A stretch of 64,000 nucleotides of DNA, taken from assembly GCA_947475525.1 (NCBI GenBank), contig CANJMI010000008.1:164543-228542 (forward strand). The letters run 5' to 3'. Positions 8,198 through 17,072 of the stretch are shown piece by piece. The notes beneath the pieces are model-generated. The model was not told the DNA's origin and did not search any database. It saw nothing but the letters and a program-made list of their open reading frames with translations. The DNA comes from Polyangiaceae bacterium. Its GTDB lineage: Bacteria > Myxococcota_A > Polyangia > Polyangiales > Polyangiaceae. The translations under genes were made by a program, and so were the position numbers. Positions within the stretch are counted from its first letter, which is position 1. The number at the start of each line of letters is the position of its first letter.

Positions 8198-8935
8198 TCA
8201 GACGCCGATTCGCAGGCGGTTCGCGAAATTCTGCTCGAGCTTTGCGGCCAAAACTTTCGCCGCCGCAGCTTCGATGTCGTACTCGACCCGCTTGAACTCG
8301 AAGCGCCTCGCAACGGTATCGAATGCGACGAAGCTCGCGCGGTTGTCGTAGTCGCGCGGTTGCCCGACCGAGCCAACGCTGATGATGTACTTCTTGCCGG
8401 CCTCGAGGGTGAAGTCCTCGGCGGGCAGCTCCTCGACGGAGTGCCGAGTGAGCGCAAACACCTTGCAGAGGTGCGAGTGACCAATCAGCGTCAATTGGGC
8501 CATGCGGTCGTAGATGGCCAAACACTCGCGCGCTTGCTCGGGCGCGAAGATGTAGTCGAACTCTTCGAGTCGCACGGGCGAGCCGTGGCAAAGGTCGACA
8601 TCCGCGTCCTCGAGACGGTGGCTGTACGGCAGCAACGTCAACCACTCCGTGTTCGCGGCCGTCAGCAGATCGGCGTGCACGTCGAGCGCGTGGCGAGCCG
8701 CCTCATAGTAATATGAGTAATCCATGCGGCCTGCGACCGCGGCGTCGTGGTTGCCGAGGATCGTGTTGCGGGCGACCTCGCGAACAATGTTAACGCATTC
8801 GTTTGGCGAGCCACCGTAGCCGACGACGTCACCGAGGCAGTGGTACTCGTCGATCGACTCGGACTTGAAGGCCTCGAGGACCGCGCTCAAGGCCTCGTAG
8901 TTTGCGTGGACATCGCTAAAAATTCCGAGTCGCAT
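8198..8935 (-). CDS. calcineurin-like metallophosphoesterase (YfcE/MJ0936-type)
   Basis: Predicted cytosolic phosphodiesterase or phosphatase of 245 residues. The binuclear-metal motifs are present in order: GIFSDVHANYEAL (D-x-H, residues 4-16), GDVVGYG (GDxxxYG), TILGNHD (GNHD) and, towards the C-terminus, LTLIGHSHLCKV (GHSH). A glycine-rich ISVGSVGQPRD motif follows, typical of this subfamily, and is associated with the product-binding face. Substrate is not known. The gene is divergent from the thiolase gene and convergent with the methyltransferase gene. Confidence 0.88.
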   Translation of the reverse strand: MRLGIFSDVHANYEALSAVLEAFKSESIDEYHCLGDVVGYGGSPNECVNIVREVARNTILGNHDAAVAGRMDYSYYYEAARHALDVHADLLTAANTEWLTLLPYSHRLEDADVDLCHGSPVRLEEFDYIFAPEQARECLAIYDRMAQLTLIGHSHLCKVFALTRHSVEELPAEDFTLEAGKKYIISVGSVGQPRDYDNRASFVAFDTVARRFEFKRVEYDIEAAAAKVLAAKLEQNFANRLRIGV

Positions 8936-9051
8936 CTTGTTGGTGAACGTCTCCCTCGCCTGACCCGCCTGACGCTATCACGAGCGAGCGATGCGCCTCT
9001 ATGAAGTTTGCAAGACCGTCCGCCGCCCCGTGGCGCTGCTAGACTGCCGCC

Positions 9052-10275
9052 ATGGCCAAGGCCGAACGCGAAGCCCTCCGCACCGTTTACCTCGTCGACG
9101 CAGTACGAAGCCCGATTGGCCGGTATGGCGGGGCGCTCGCCGCCGTGCGCCCCGACGACCTCGCAGCCCATGTGATCCGCGCGCTCATGGAACGGCAGCC
9201 CGCCGCCAAGCCTGCGCTCGATCAGGTCGTGTTCGGTGCCGCGAACCAAGCCGGCGAGGACAACCGAAACGTGGCGCGAATGGCGAGCTTGCTCGCGGGA
9301 CTCGCGTACGACGTACCGGGCGTGACCGTGAATCGGCTGTGCGGTTCCGGCCTCGAGGCCATCGCGGACGCCGCGCGCATGATCGCGGTCGGCGAAGTGG
9401 AGTGCGCCATCGCGGGTGGAGTGGAGAGCATGAGCCGCGCGCCTTACGTCATGACCAAGCCGCGCGAGGCCTTCTCGCGAACCCCGCCGGAGCTCTTCGA
9501 CACGTCGCTCGGCTGGCGCTTCACCAACCCGAAGCTGGCCGAACGATTCGACCTCATTTCAATGGGCGAGACGGCGGAAAACGTAGCAAAAAAGCACGGT
9601 ATTTCGCGCGGAGAGCAAGACGCCTTCGCCGTCGAATCCCATCGCCGTGCCGCAGCTGCGAGTGAGCGCGGGGCGTTCGCGGACGAGCTCGTGTCGCTCG
9701 CTATCCCTCAGAAGCGGGGCGCGCCAGTGCTCGTCGACCGCGACGAATGCGTTCGCAGCGACGCCTCCGTCGAGAAGCTCGCCGCGCTAAAGCCGGTGTT
9801 CCGTTCGGACGGGTCGGTGACGGCGGGCAACTCCTCGCCGCTGAACGATGGCGCCGCCGCGGTGCTGTTGATGTCAGCGGACGCGCTCGAACGTGCGGGC
9901 CTGCAAGCGATGGCGCGAGTCGTTGCCTCGGCGACAGCGGGGGTCGAGCCCAACTACATGGGAGAGGGACCAATCCCGGCCGTGCGCAAGCTGCTCGCGC
10001 GGACGTCGCTGAGGGTGCCGAACATCGATGCGTTCGAGCTCAACGAAGCCTTCGCGGCGCAGGCGCTGGCATGCATCCGAACGCTGGAGCTCGACCCGTC
10101 CCGCGTCAACGCAAGCGGCGGGGCGATCGCCCTCGGACACCCGATCGGCTGCTCGGGCGCGCGGATCGTGGCAACCCTCGTGCACGGAATGAGGCGCGAA
10201 GGCTCACGGTTGGGCGTGGCGTCGCTGTGCGTCGGAGTCGGCCAGGGCATCGCGATGCTGCTCGAACACGCCTGA
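9052..10275 (+). CDS. acetyl-CoA C-acyltransferase (thiolase)
   Basis: Thiolase of 407 residues that either cleaves 3-ketoacyl-CoA with CoA (beta-oxidation, aromatic breakdown) or condenses acetyl-CoA units. Catalytic residues are visible: nucleophile C97 in NRLCGSGLEA, H363 in GGAIALGHPIGCSGAR and C393 in CVGVGQG. The NEAFAAQ motif near 331 is also intact. The sequence pattern (GNSSPLNDGAAAVLL) leans towards the PcaF/FadA group rather than biosynthetic PhaA, but direction cannot be decided from sequence. The gene stands alone, divergent from the phosphoesterase gene and ending five bases from the convergent CHAD gene. Confidence 0.92.
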   Translation: MAKAEREALRTVYLVDAVRSPIGRYGGALAAVRPDDLAAHVIRALMERQPAAKPALDQVVFGAANQAGEDNRNVARMASLLAGLAYDVPGVTVNRLCGSGLEAIADAARMIAVGEVECAIAGGVESMSRAPYVMTKPREAFSRTPPELFDTSLGWRFTNPKLAERFDLISMGETAENVAKKHGISRGEQDAFAVESHRRAAAASERGAFADELVSLAIPQKRGAPVLVDRDECVRSDASVEKLAALKPVFRSDGSVTAGNSSPLNDGAAAVLLMSADALERAGLQAMARVVASATAGVEPNYMGEGPIPAVRKLLARTSLRVPNIDAFELNEAFAAQALACIRTLELDPSRVNASGGAIALGHPIGCSGARIVATLVHGMRREGSRLGVASLCVGVGQGIAMLLEHA

Positions 10276-10280
10276 GCCGA

Positions 10281-11180
10281 TCACCGCACGAGCGCGTCCG
10301 GCATCACCACGCTCGCGAGCTCCACGGCGAGCCGTTCGAGAAGGCCGCCGGCAAGGCGCCGACGCACACCAAACAACGCGGAGTCGAGGAGCGCACGCGT
10401 CGGTGCGTCGAGGTCGCCTGCGCCGGCAACGGTCGCCCGCGCGACGTCGACATCGTGGATGAGCCCGAGCTCCTTCTGGAAGCCGGCCGCGATGCGAGCC
10501 ACTTCGAGATGCGGAGCCGCCGCGGCCAACACGCGTTCACCCTCGTCGCCACCCTTGCCGCCACCCATGCCGGCCGCGAGCATGTCGGCCGTGTACCGCA
10601 GCCGCTTGAATCGAATGCGCAGACGGTGAAATACTGCCACGTCGGAGAGGACCAGCGACGGCAACAGTGCCCCGATGCCCGCGCGCTCCTCACGCAGGAG
10701 CCGCTGGCCAAACTCGTGGGCTTCGAACTCGCGTTTTGGAGGCGCCTTCGCCAGCGCGAGCACGTCATCGAGAATGGAATAGAGGCGCGAGTTGGCGAGC
10801 ATCTGGAGCCCGACGTTCCGCAGCTCGACGAGCACGGTTGCACGACGCGCGAGCCAGGCGTCCGCCGCGGCGCGTTCCACCACGGCGAGCTCCAGCAGCT
10901 CGAGCGTCTCTACCAACACCTCTTCGTCGCGAAGCGCGTTGGTCGCTTGCGCCACGGCGCGCAGCTCACCTGCAAGACGCTCGACCGTCGAACGTCGGTA
11001 GAGCCACACGCACGCACGAAGGAACGTCCGCATGCGCCGAATACCGACGCGCAGATCGTGCACGGCTTCCTCGTCTTCGGGCGCCAATTCGAGCCGCCAC
11101 AGCGCACCTTGGACGGCCTCTGCGTCTCTCCGAAGCGCCAATGAAACCACATCGCTCGCTCGCGGCGTATCGACTGTCAC
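10281..11180 (-). CDS. CHAD domain protein
   Basis: Predicted alpha-helical CHAD-domain protein (299 residues). CHAD domains bind inorganic polyphosphate through conserved histidines and basic residues; here the first motif is VHDLRVGIRRMRTFLRA (about residues 40-56) and the second, RLRIRFKRLRYTADMLA (about 187-203). An acidic GLIHDVDVAR motif occurs around 245. No CYTH/triphosphatase domain is fused. The GTG start overlaps the stop of the RNase J gene (GTGA), so translation is probably coupled, which is an unusual pairing of a polyphosphate-binding protein with an RNase. Role beyond polyphosphate binding is unknown. Confidence 0.88.
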   Translation of the reverse strand: MTVDTPRASDVVSLALRRDAEAVQGALWRLELAPEDEEAVHDLRVGIRRMRTFLRACVWLYRRSTVERLAGELRAVAQATNALRDEEVLVETLELLELAVVERAAADAWLARRATVLVELRNVGLQMLANSRLYSILDDVLALAKAPPKREFEAHEFGQRLLREERAGIGALLPSLVLSDVAVFHRLRIRFKRLRYTADMLAAGMGGGKGGDEGERVLAAAAPHLEVARIAAGFQKELGLIHDVDVARATVAGAGDLDAPTRALLDSALFGVRRRLAGGLLERLAVELASVVMPDALVR

Positions 11181-12901
11181 GCAAGCCCCCCGTCGTTGTG
11201 GACGACCTGCACATCGACCACCGGTCGCTGCCCAGTCGCGTCGAGAATGCGATGACGCGCGGCACGCCGCACGACCTCACCGAGGTCGGCGACGTTGCGT
11301 CCCGAGCGGTCGGCGAGAACGCCGCGCGCCGCCCCGCTTGCGGCAGCGATCGTCCGAGGCGGGTCGACTACCCCATTGACGACGACGTGAACGGTAGGCC
11401 CCCTCGACTCGTCTCCCTGGGCGACCACAATCACCACGATCCCCGCGCGTCCGAGTTCGCGACGCTGGCGCAAGACATCGGGCTCGACCACGCGCCCGCC
11501 CGCGATCGAGACTCGACCACTTATGACCGCGTCGAGGCGCGCCAGCCGCTCCTTGCCGACCTCGATTCGATCACCGTTGAGCATCACCATCGTGTCCTCG
11601 ACGCCGAGCGATCGAGCGAGCGCTTCGTGGCGCAGAAGATGCTGGAGTGTCCCGTGGACTGGCACGAACGACGCAGGCCGAACGAGCTCGATCAACCGCT
11701 GCTGATCGTCGCGATTCGCATGGCCGCTGACATGGATTTCGGGGTCCGTCGCGCGCGTCACAAGCTCGACCCCGCGCTTCACGAGAGCGTCCTGCATCGC
11801 GAACACCGCGCGCTCGGCGCCCGGGATCACGCGGCTCGACATCACGACGAGATCGCCCGCTCCGAGGCGCAAATCAGAATGCTGATCCCCGGCGAGCCGC
11901 GCGAGTGCGCCGCGGGGTTCGGCCTGCGTTCCGGTCGCGATGTAAAGCACCCGGCGCGCCGGCAACGTGGCCGCGATCTCGGGTGCTACCACGAGGTCAC
12001 TTGGCCAATCGAGCCAGCCAAGCCGCCGCCCGACATCCGCGTGGCGCCGCACGCTGCGGCCGAGCAGGCAGAGATGCCGTCCGACGCGGCGGCTTATCGC
12101 GGCGAGCGCACCGAGGCGATGCACGTTTGACGCGAACACCGCCACGACCACGCGCCCCTTCGCGGCGCCGATAATGGGCTCGAGCGCAAGCGAAACACCG
12201 AGCTCACCGCCAGCGTGACCGGCCTGGAATACGTTCGTGCTGTCGGACAACAGCAAGCGCACTCCGTCATCGCCGGCCCGAGCGAGGCGCGCCTCGTCGG
12301 TCGGTTGCCCATCGAGCGGCTCCGCCTCGAGCTTGAAGTCGCCGCTATGGATGATGGTGCCCGCGTGCGTGCCTACGATCAACGCCGTCGCGTCGACGAT
12401 CGAATGGGTCACCCGAACGGGCTCCACGTCGAACCCACCGAGGCAAACCCGCTCGCCTGGCTTGATGGGTTGCAGGCGGTAGGCCGATGCGTCGACACCG
12501 ACGTCGGCAAGCCGGTCCCGCGACAACTCGAGCGCATACGGCGGCCCGACGATCGACAGCGGAGGCGCGCCGCGCCGCCCGAGCGCCTCGATCAAATACG
12601 GGATCGCGCCGATGTGGTCCTCATGCCCGTGCGTGACCACAAGAGCCCGCAACGGCACGGCGTCATCGAGAACGGCGTCGAAGCGCGGATGGATGAGGTC
12701 GACCCCGTCGTCCTGGGACGGAAAGGTCACGCCGCAATCGATCAGCAGCCGCTCTCGCTCACCACCCGTCACCTGCTCGAGCGCAAGGCAGTTCATACCG
12801 ATCTCGCCGAGACCGCCAAGCGGCGAGAGAACAAGTGAGGAATTCACGTTGGGTCCATCTTGCAGCGGGGGAGCGTCCGTGCGGAGCGTCCCGGCAATCA
12901 C
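11177..12901 (-). CDS. rnj: ribonuclease J
   Basis: Metallo-beta-lactamase/beta-CASP ribonuclease with 5' exo- and endonuclease activity, acting in mRNA decay and rRNA maturation. The 574-residue length fits. The zinc motif VVTHGHEDHIGAI (H91, H93, D95, H96) is intact, preceded by SPLGGLGEIGMN and LLIDCGV. Further motifs are GTHAGTIIHSGDFKLE and the beta-CASP region ending in HVSGHANRDDQQRLIELVRPASFVPVHGT. The C-terminal 100 residues are a short version of the usual tail. The GTG at 12901 has AAGG just upstream; the GTG 18 codons later (NVNSS) is an alternative start closer to the family N-terminus. It is coupled to the CHAD gene. Confidence 0.93.
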   Translation of the reverse strand: MIAGTLRTDAPPLQDGPNVNSSLVLSPLGGLGEIGMNCLALEQVTGGERERLLIDCGVTFPSQDDGVDLIHPRFDAVLDDAVPLRALVVTHGHEDHIGAIPYLIEALGRRGAPPLSIVGPPYALELSRDRLADVGVDASAYRLQPIKPGERVCLGGFDVEPVRVTHSIVDATALIVGTHAGTIIHSGDFKLEAEPLDGQPTDEARLARAGDDGVRLLLSDSTNVFQAGHAGGELGVSLALEPIIGAAKGRVVVAVFASNVHRLGALAAISRRVGRHLCLLGRSVRRHADVGRRLGWLDWPSDLVVAPEIAATLPARRVLYIATGTQAEPRGALARLAGDQHSDLRLGAGDLVVMSSRVIPGAERAVFAMQDALVKRGVELVTRATDPEIHVSGHANRDDQQRLIELVRPASFVPVHGTLQHLLRHEALARSLGVEDTMVMLNGDRIEVGKERLARLDAVISGRVSIAGGRVVEPDVLRQRRELGRAGIVVIVVAQGDESRGPTVHVVVNGVVDPPRTIAAASGAARGVLADRSGRNVADLGEVVRRAARHRILDATGQRPVVDVQVVHNDGGLA

Positions 12902-13324
12902 CGCCTTAACGTCGATGCAAGGATCGGCGTCAAGGGCCTCGCGCGGTAGCCGTCGCCCATCCTCGATCGAAGGCTTTCATGGGGAGAAACTGTTGCAAAT
13001 CTGCGCGTATGTATCGGGAAAGGTGTGTTCAGCGGACTGGGCGTTCAGCGCTGGGGTACCCCAGTAAAATTCTCTCGTTTCTTTTCGATTACTTGGCCCA
13101 GCGCGAGACTTTTTCGTTTGCTGGACCGCTAAACATTGGGGTAGTACTGCGGGCTCCTCGAAGCCCTTGGCGGCCTCATCACGACGCTCGTTTCGCACGC
13201 ACATTCGCTCGATTTTTAGAGCTGCCAGGGCCCTAAGCCCGGGCTCTCGTACTGGGATCTGGCGGGGACCCAACCCCGCACTCGGATCGCCGTCGCACCG
13301 GCTCGGTTTTTTGGTTTGATTCGA

Positions 13325-13351
13325 CGGCGGCACCTCGATAGGTAGCCGCCG
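13325..13351. other. stable hairpin in nrdJ upstream region
   Basis: CGGCGGC and ACCT pair with AGGT and GCCGCCG around a CGAT tetraloop, with one bulged A. This gives an 11-bp stem about 210 bp before the nrdJ start. No U tract follows on either strand, so it is more likely a leader or small-RNA structure than a terminator; function is not known. Confidence 0.5.
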
Positions 13352-13498
13352 CCTGCTACGACGAAAGACGTGGTGGGGCTCTGAGAGAGGAACGCCAGGC
13401 TTCGCAAGAACCGCTTGACACCCGGGGGGGTGCAAGGCGCGGGAGAGTTGTATCTGGCCTCGGCGCCACGTGAGCCGGCGGCACGGGTACTCCACAGG

Positions 13499-13507
13499 TT
13501 ATACACA
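13499..13507 (+). promoter_or_regulatory. DnaA-box-like site upstream of nrdJ
   Basis: TTATACACA fits the DnaA R-box consensus TTATNCACA exactly and lies 53 bp before the nrdJ ATG. It sits inside TCCACAGGTTATACACAGG, which also has a CACAGG direct repeat. DnaA control of ribonucleotide reductase genes is known in other bacteria. A single 9-bp match could be chance. Confidence 0.4.
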
Positions 13508-13560
13508 GGGCGCACCGCCAGTCGCCAGTTCGTCAATTTAGCTACAGAGGTTCAGGGGTC

Positions 13561-16500
13561 ATGTCGCAATCGGAATTCGCGGGAGAGGTTGAATTGGTCG
13601 CCAAAGCAATGGGGGGCAGCGAGCGCCGCGGAGCGGAGAGCTCACGGCAAGACGACGCGGCCACCAAGAATCCCACGTCGAAACGACGCGGTCCTCGGAC
13701 TCGTGGTCTGAAGTTTGACCGCGTCATCGGCACGCCCGGCGTCGATCCGCTCGACGAAGTTCGGATGGAGAAACGCACGAGCGTCATCTACAACACCGAC
13801 GGCTCGGTGGTGTTCAAGCTCGAAGGCGCCGAGATCCCCGCCGAGTGGTCCCAGCTCGCGACCGACATCGTCGTGTCGAAGTACTTCCGAAAGGCTGGGC
13901 TCTTCGGCGACAAGAACCAAGGCGAGACGAGCGTCCGCCAGGTCGTGTACCGCATCGCGCACACGATCCGCGAAGCTGGCGAGCGATTCGGCGGCTACTT
14001 CCTTTCCACCGAAGACGCGAACAACTTCGAGGCCGAGCTCAGCTACTTCCTGATCAACCAATACGCGGCGTTCAACTCGCCTGTTTGGTTCAATTGCGGC
14101 CTCTGGCACGAGTACGAGATCAAAGGCACGGGCGGGAACCATGCGTGGAACCCCGCGTCGCAGCCCGGCAGCGACAACGAAATCTACGCGGTCGACCACG
14201 CCTACGAGCGCCCACAATGCTCGGCGTGCTTCATTCAGTCGGTCGACGACGACCTGATGTCGATCTACGAGCTCATCCAGCACGAGGCTCGGCTGTTCAA
14301 GTACGGCTCCGGCACGGGTACCAACTTCAGCTCGATCCGCGGCAAGCAGGAGAAGCTGTCAGGCGGCGGCACATCGAGCGGACTGATGAGCTTCCTCGAG
14401 GTCCTCGACCGTGCGGCGGGCGCGACCAAGAGCGGTGGCACCACGCGGCGCGCCGCGAAGATGGTCTGCCTCGACATGGACCACCCGGAGATCGTCGACT
14501 TCATCCAGTGGAAGGTTCGCGAAGAGAAGAAGGCTCGCTCGCTCATCGCGGCCGGATACTCCGCCGACTTCAACGGCGAGGCGTATCACACGGTCAGCGG
14601 CCAGAATTCGAACAACTCGATCCGCGTCAGCGACGAGTTCATGCAGGCCGCCACGCTCTCAAGCGGCGGGGCAACGTCGCCCGCTCCCACCGGCTCCTCC
14701 GAGCCGTCCGACGTTTGGCACACGCGCGCCCGCACAACGGGTGAGGTGATCGGCACCTACAGCGCCTCGTCGCTCTGGCGCATGTTCTCCGAGGCCGCAT
14801 GGGAATGCGCCGACCCGGGCATTCAGTACGATTCGACGATCAACAAGTGGCACACGTGCCCGAACACCGATCGCATCCGCGCGAGCAACCCGTGCTCGGA
14901 GTACATGTTCCTCGACAACAGCGCGTGCAACTTGGCGAGCTTGAACCTCACCAAGTTCTTGCGCGCCGACAACTCGTTCGACGTCGACCTCTACCGCCAC
15001 GCGACGCGCGTGTTTTTCACGGCGATGGACATCTTGGTCGACCTGTCGAGCTACCCTACCGCGCGAATCGCGAAGAACTCGCACGACTACCGCCCGCTTG
15101 GTCTCGGCTACGCCAACCTCGGCACCGCGCTCATGCGGCTCGGCATGTCGTACGACTCCGACGACGGGCGCGCATTCGCGGCGTCCGTCACGTCGATCAT
15201 GTGCGGTCAGGCGTACAAGACCTCCGCTGAAATCGCGGGGAGCAAGGGAACCTTCAACGGCTACGCCAAGAACGAGGAACCCATGCTCCGCGTGATGACG
15301 CAGCACCGCGAGGCCGCCATCGCGATCGATCGCGATCATTGCCCCGAGTACCTCTGGCGTGCCGCGGTCGAAGACTGGGATCAGGCGCTCGAGCTCGGCC
15401 GCGAACACGGCTACCGGAACGCGCAGGCCACCGTGCTCGCGCCGACCGGTACCATCGGCCTCTTGATGGACTGCGACACGACGGGCGTCGAGCCGGATTT
15501 CGCACTCGTGAAATTCAAGAAGCTCGCCGGCGGCGGCTACTTCAAGATCGTCAACCAGTCGGTTCCGGATGCGCTCCGCACCCTCGGCTACCGCCCCCAC
15601 GAAGTGCAGGAGATCGTTGCCTTCATCTCCGGCACCAACACGCTCCTCGCCGCACCTCACGCCAATCGCGCCAAGCTGCTGAGCCTCGGCATGACGAAGG
15701 AGGAGCTCGACAAAGTCGAGAAGGCCCTTCCGAGCGTATTTGACCTCGGCTCGGCGTTCGCCCCGTGGGTCGTCGGCGAAGAAGCCTACAGACGGCTCGG
15801 CATCACTGCCGCTACCGGGAACGCGCTGCTCGAAGGTCTCGGCTTCACGCCCGCGGAGGTCCGCGAGGCGGGTGACGTGATCGTCGGTCGCATGACGATC
15901 GAAGGAGCGCCGTACCTCAAGACCGAGCACCTTGCGGTGTTCGACTGCGCAAACCGCTGCGGCCGCACTGGCACGCGCTTTCTCCAGCCGATGGCGCACA
16001 TCAAGATGATGGCCGCCACGCAGCCGTTCCTCTCGGGCGCCATCTCAAAGACCGTCAACCTTCCCAACGAAGCGACGGTCGAAGATGTCGCGCGCATGTA
16101 CGAGGAAGGCTGGCGACTCGGCCTCAAGGCCGTCGCGATCTACCGTGACGGGTGCAAGGCTTCGCAGCCCTTGTCGACCAAAGGAGAAGACGATCAGGAG
16201 GCGGACAAGAAGGTTGCCGCGAAGAAAGAAGCTCCGTTGGCAGCACACTCCGCTGCGGCCGAAACCGCAGCCCGGCAAGCCGAAGTCGTGCATCCGACCG
16301 GAGTCCGCGTTCGCCTACCGAGCAAGCGCACGGGCTTCACGCAAGAGGCGAAAGTCGGCGGACACAAGATCTTCCTCCGCACCGGTGAGTACATCGACGG
16401 AACGCTCGGCGAGATCTTCGTCGACATGCACAAGGAAGGTGCCGCGTTCCGCTCGCTGATGAACTGCTTCTCGATGTCGGTCTCGATCGGCCTGCAATAT

Positions 16501-16911
16501 GGCGTGCCGCTCCACACCTACGTCGACCAGTTCACCTTCACCCGCTTCGAGCCGCAGGGCATGGTGCAGGGCCACGACAACGTGAAGATGGCGACGTCGA
16601 TCGTCGACTACATCTTCCGCGTACTCGGCGTGGAGTACCTACAACGCTACGACCTCGCTCACGTGCAGCCTGAACCGGCGATTGCCGATCCTGGCGAGAC
16701 GGCGGCCAACGAGCCCCCCTCACTGCGCGTCGATTCGGCGAAGGCCACTCCGACTGCGCACGGCCGCAGCGGCGCCGTCAGCGGGATCGACGCACAACTC
16801 GAAGAGATGATGGGCGACGCCCCCGTCTGCGATGGTTGCGGTCACATCACGGTGCGCAATGGGGCTTGTTACAAGTGCCTCAACTGCGGAAATAGCCTCG
16901 GCTGCTCCTGA
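13561..16911 (+). CDS. nrdJ: B12-dependent (class II) ribonucleoside-diphosphate reductase
   Basis: Adenosylcobalamin-dependent ribonucleotide reductase of 1116 residues; makes deoxyribonucleotides without an oxygen-dependent radical subunit. Visible motifs: [11 protein letters not shown] with redox C220; [20 protein letters not shown] with the radical-site N443, C445 and E447; [19 protein letters not shown]; and [11 protein letters not shown]. Residues about 915-960 are an Ala/Lys-rich linker, followed by a second conserved block ending in [26 protein letters not shown] sequence. The C-terminus carries a four-cysteine zinc-ribbon (CDGCG...CYKCLNCG, about 1090-1113), typical of long NrdJ enzymes. 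The N-terminal 50 residues are low-complexity. It is monocistronic, with a structured 659-bp upstream region. Confidence 0.96.
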   Translation: MSQSEFAGEVELVAKAMGGSERRGAESSRQDDAATKNPTSKRRGPRTRGLKFDRVIGTPGVDPLDEVRMEKRTSVIYNTDGSVVFKLEGAEIPAEWSQLATDIVVSKYFRKAGLFGDKNQGETSVRQVVYRIAHTIREAGERFGGYFLSTEDANNFEAELSYFLINQYAAFNSPVWFNCGLWHEYEIKGTGGNHAWNPASQPGSDNEIYAVDHAYERPQCSACFIQSVDDDLMSIYELIQHEARLFKYGSGTGTNFSSIRGKQEKLSGGGTSSGLMSFLEVLDRAAGATKSGGTTRRAAKMVCLDMDHPEIVDFIQWKVREEKKARSLIAAGYSADFNGEAYHTVSGQNSNNSIRVSDEFMQAATLSSGGATSPAPTGSSEPSDVWHTRARTTGEVIGTYSASSLWRMFSEAAWECADPGIQYDSTINKWHTCPNTDRIRASNPCSEYMFLDNSACNLASLNLTKFLRADNSFDVDLYRHATRVFFTAMDILVDLSSYPTARIAKNSHDYRPLGLGYANLGTALMRLGMSYDSDDGRAFAASVTSIMCGQAYKTSAEIAGSKGTFNGYAKNEEPMLRVMTQHREAAIAIDRDHCPEYLWRAAVEDWDQALELGREHGYRNAQATVLAPTGTIGLLMDCDTTGVEPDFALVKFKKLAGGGYFKIVNQSVPDALRTLGYRPHEVQEIVAFISGTNTLLAAPHANRAKLLSLGMTKEELDKVEKALPSVFDLGSAFAPWVVGEEAYRRLGITAATGNALLEGLGFTPAEVREAGDVIVGRMTIEGAPYLKTEHLAVFDCANRCGRTGTRFLQPMAHIKMMAATQPFLSGAISKTVNLPNEATVEDVARMYEEGWRLGLKAVAIYRDGCKASQPLSTKGEDDQEADKKVAAKKEAPLAAHSAAAETAARQAEVVHPTGVRVRLPSKRTGFTQEAKVGGHKIFLRTGEYIDGTLGEIFVDMHKEGAAFRSLMNCFSMSVSIGLQYGVPLHTYVDQFTFTRFEPQGMVQGHDNVKMATSIVDYIFRVLGVEYLQRYDLAHVQPEPAIADPGETAANEPPSLRVDSAKATPTAHGRSGAVSGIDAQLEEMMGDAPVCDGCGHITVRNGACYKCLNCGNSLGCS

Positions 16912-16927
16912 ACGCTGACGCTAGCAT

Positions 16928-17035
16928 CGTTTTTTTGGCTCTTCGCCTGACGGCTCATCGCGGCGCTTTTTGGCTCTTCGCCTGACGGCTCATCGCGCCT
17001 TCGCCTGATGGCTCTTCGCCTGACGGCTCATCGCG
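16928..17035. repeat. three 27-bp direct repeats in the nrdJ-alr gap
   Basis: Identical 27-bp copies starting TGGCTCTTCGCCTGACGGCT occur at 16936-16962, 16971-16997 and 17009-17035, with a partial copy between the second and third. A T7 run (about 16930-16936) precedes the first copy, shortly after the nrdJ stop. The units contain a small GCC-TGAC-GGC hairpin. They are non-coding and lie between convergent genes. Confidence 0.85.
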
Positions 17036-17056
17036 GCGCTACCTCAGCGCCGCGAT
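17030..17056. terminator. possible bidirectional terminator between nrdJ and alr
   Basis: A perfect 11-bp inverted repeat (ATCGCGGCGCT / AGCGCCGCGAT) with a 5-nt loop lies 16 bp from the alr stop, between convergent genes. There is no U tract on either side, so termination is inferred from position and stem strength only; it overlaps the end of the third 27-bp repeat. Confidence 0.45.
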
Positions 17057-17072
17057 GGACCCGGGGTTTCGC

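Larger units (their letters stand above)
12902..13560. other. 659-bp divergent regulatory region between RNase J and nrdJ
   Basis: This is one of the longest gaps in the window and is less GC-rich than its flanks in places. It must hold the promoters of RNase J (minus) and nrdJ (plus). It contains several inverted repeats: CTGGGGTACCCCAG at 13051-13064, a GCGGGG/CCCCGC hairpin near 13261-13280, a stable hairpin at 13325-13351, and a DnaA-box-like TTATACACA at 13499-13507. Given that nrdJ encodes a B12-dependent enzyme I searched for a cobalamin riboswitch box and an NrdR palindrome, and saw neither. No protein-coding frame here is convincing. Confidence 0.6.

Noticed and set aside
9747..12130. 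Long plus-strand frames (465 and 487 codons) over the CHAD and RNase J genes
   Set aside because: Overlapping antisense shadows without domains; both minus-strand genes have clear family motifs.
13200..13330. tRNA-like folds in the nrdJ upstream region
   Set aside because: Short stems are present but no T-loop, anticodon arm or acceptor pairing fits a tRNA.
13415..13560. Cobalamin riboswitch or NrdR box before nrdJ
   Set aside because: No B12-box sequence and no symmetric NrdR palindrome could be found; only a DnaA-like 9-mer remains.
14659..15999. 446-codon minus-strand frame opposite nrdJ
   Set aside because: Antisense to conserved nrdJ catalytic motifs; composition typical of a shadow.
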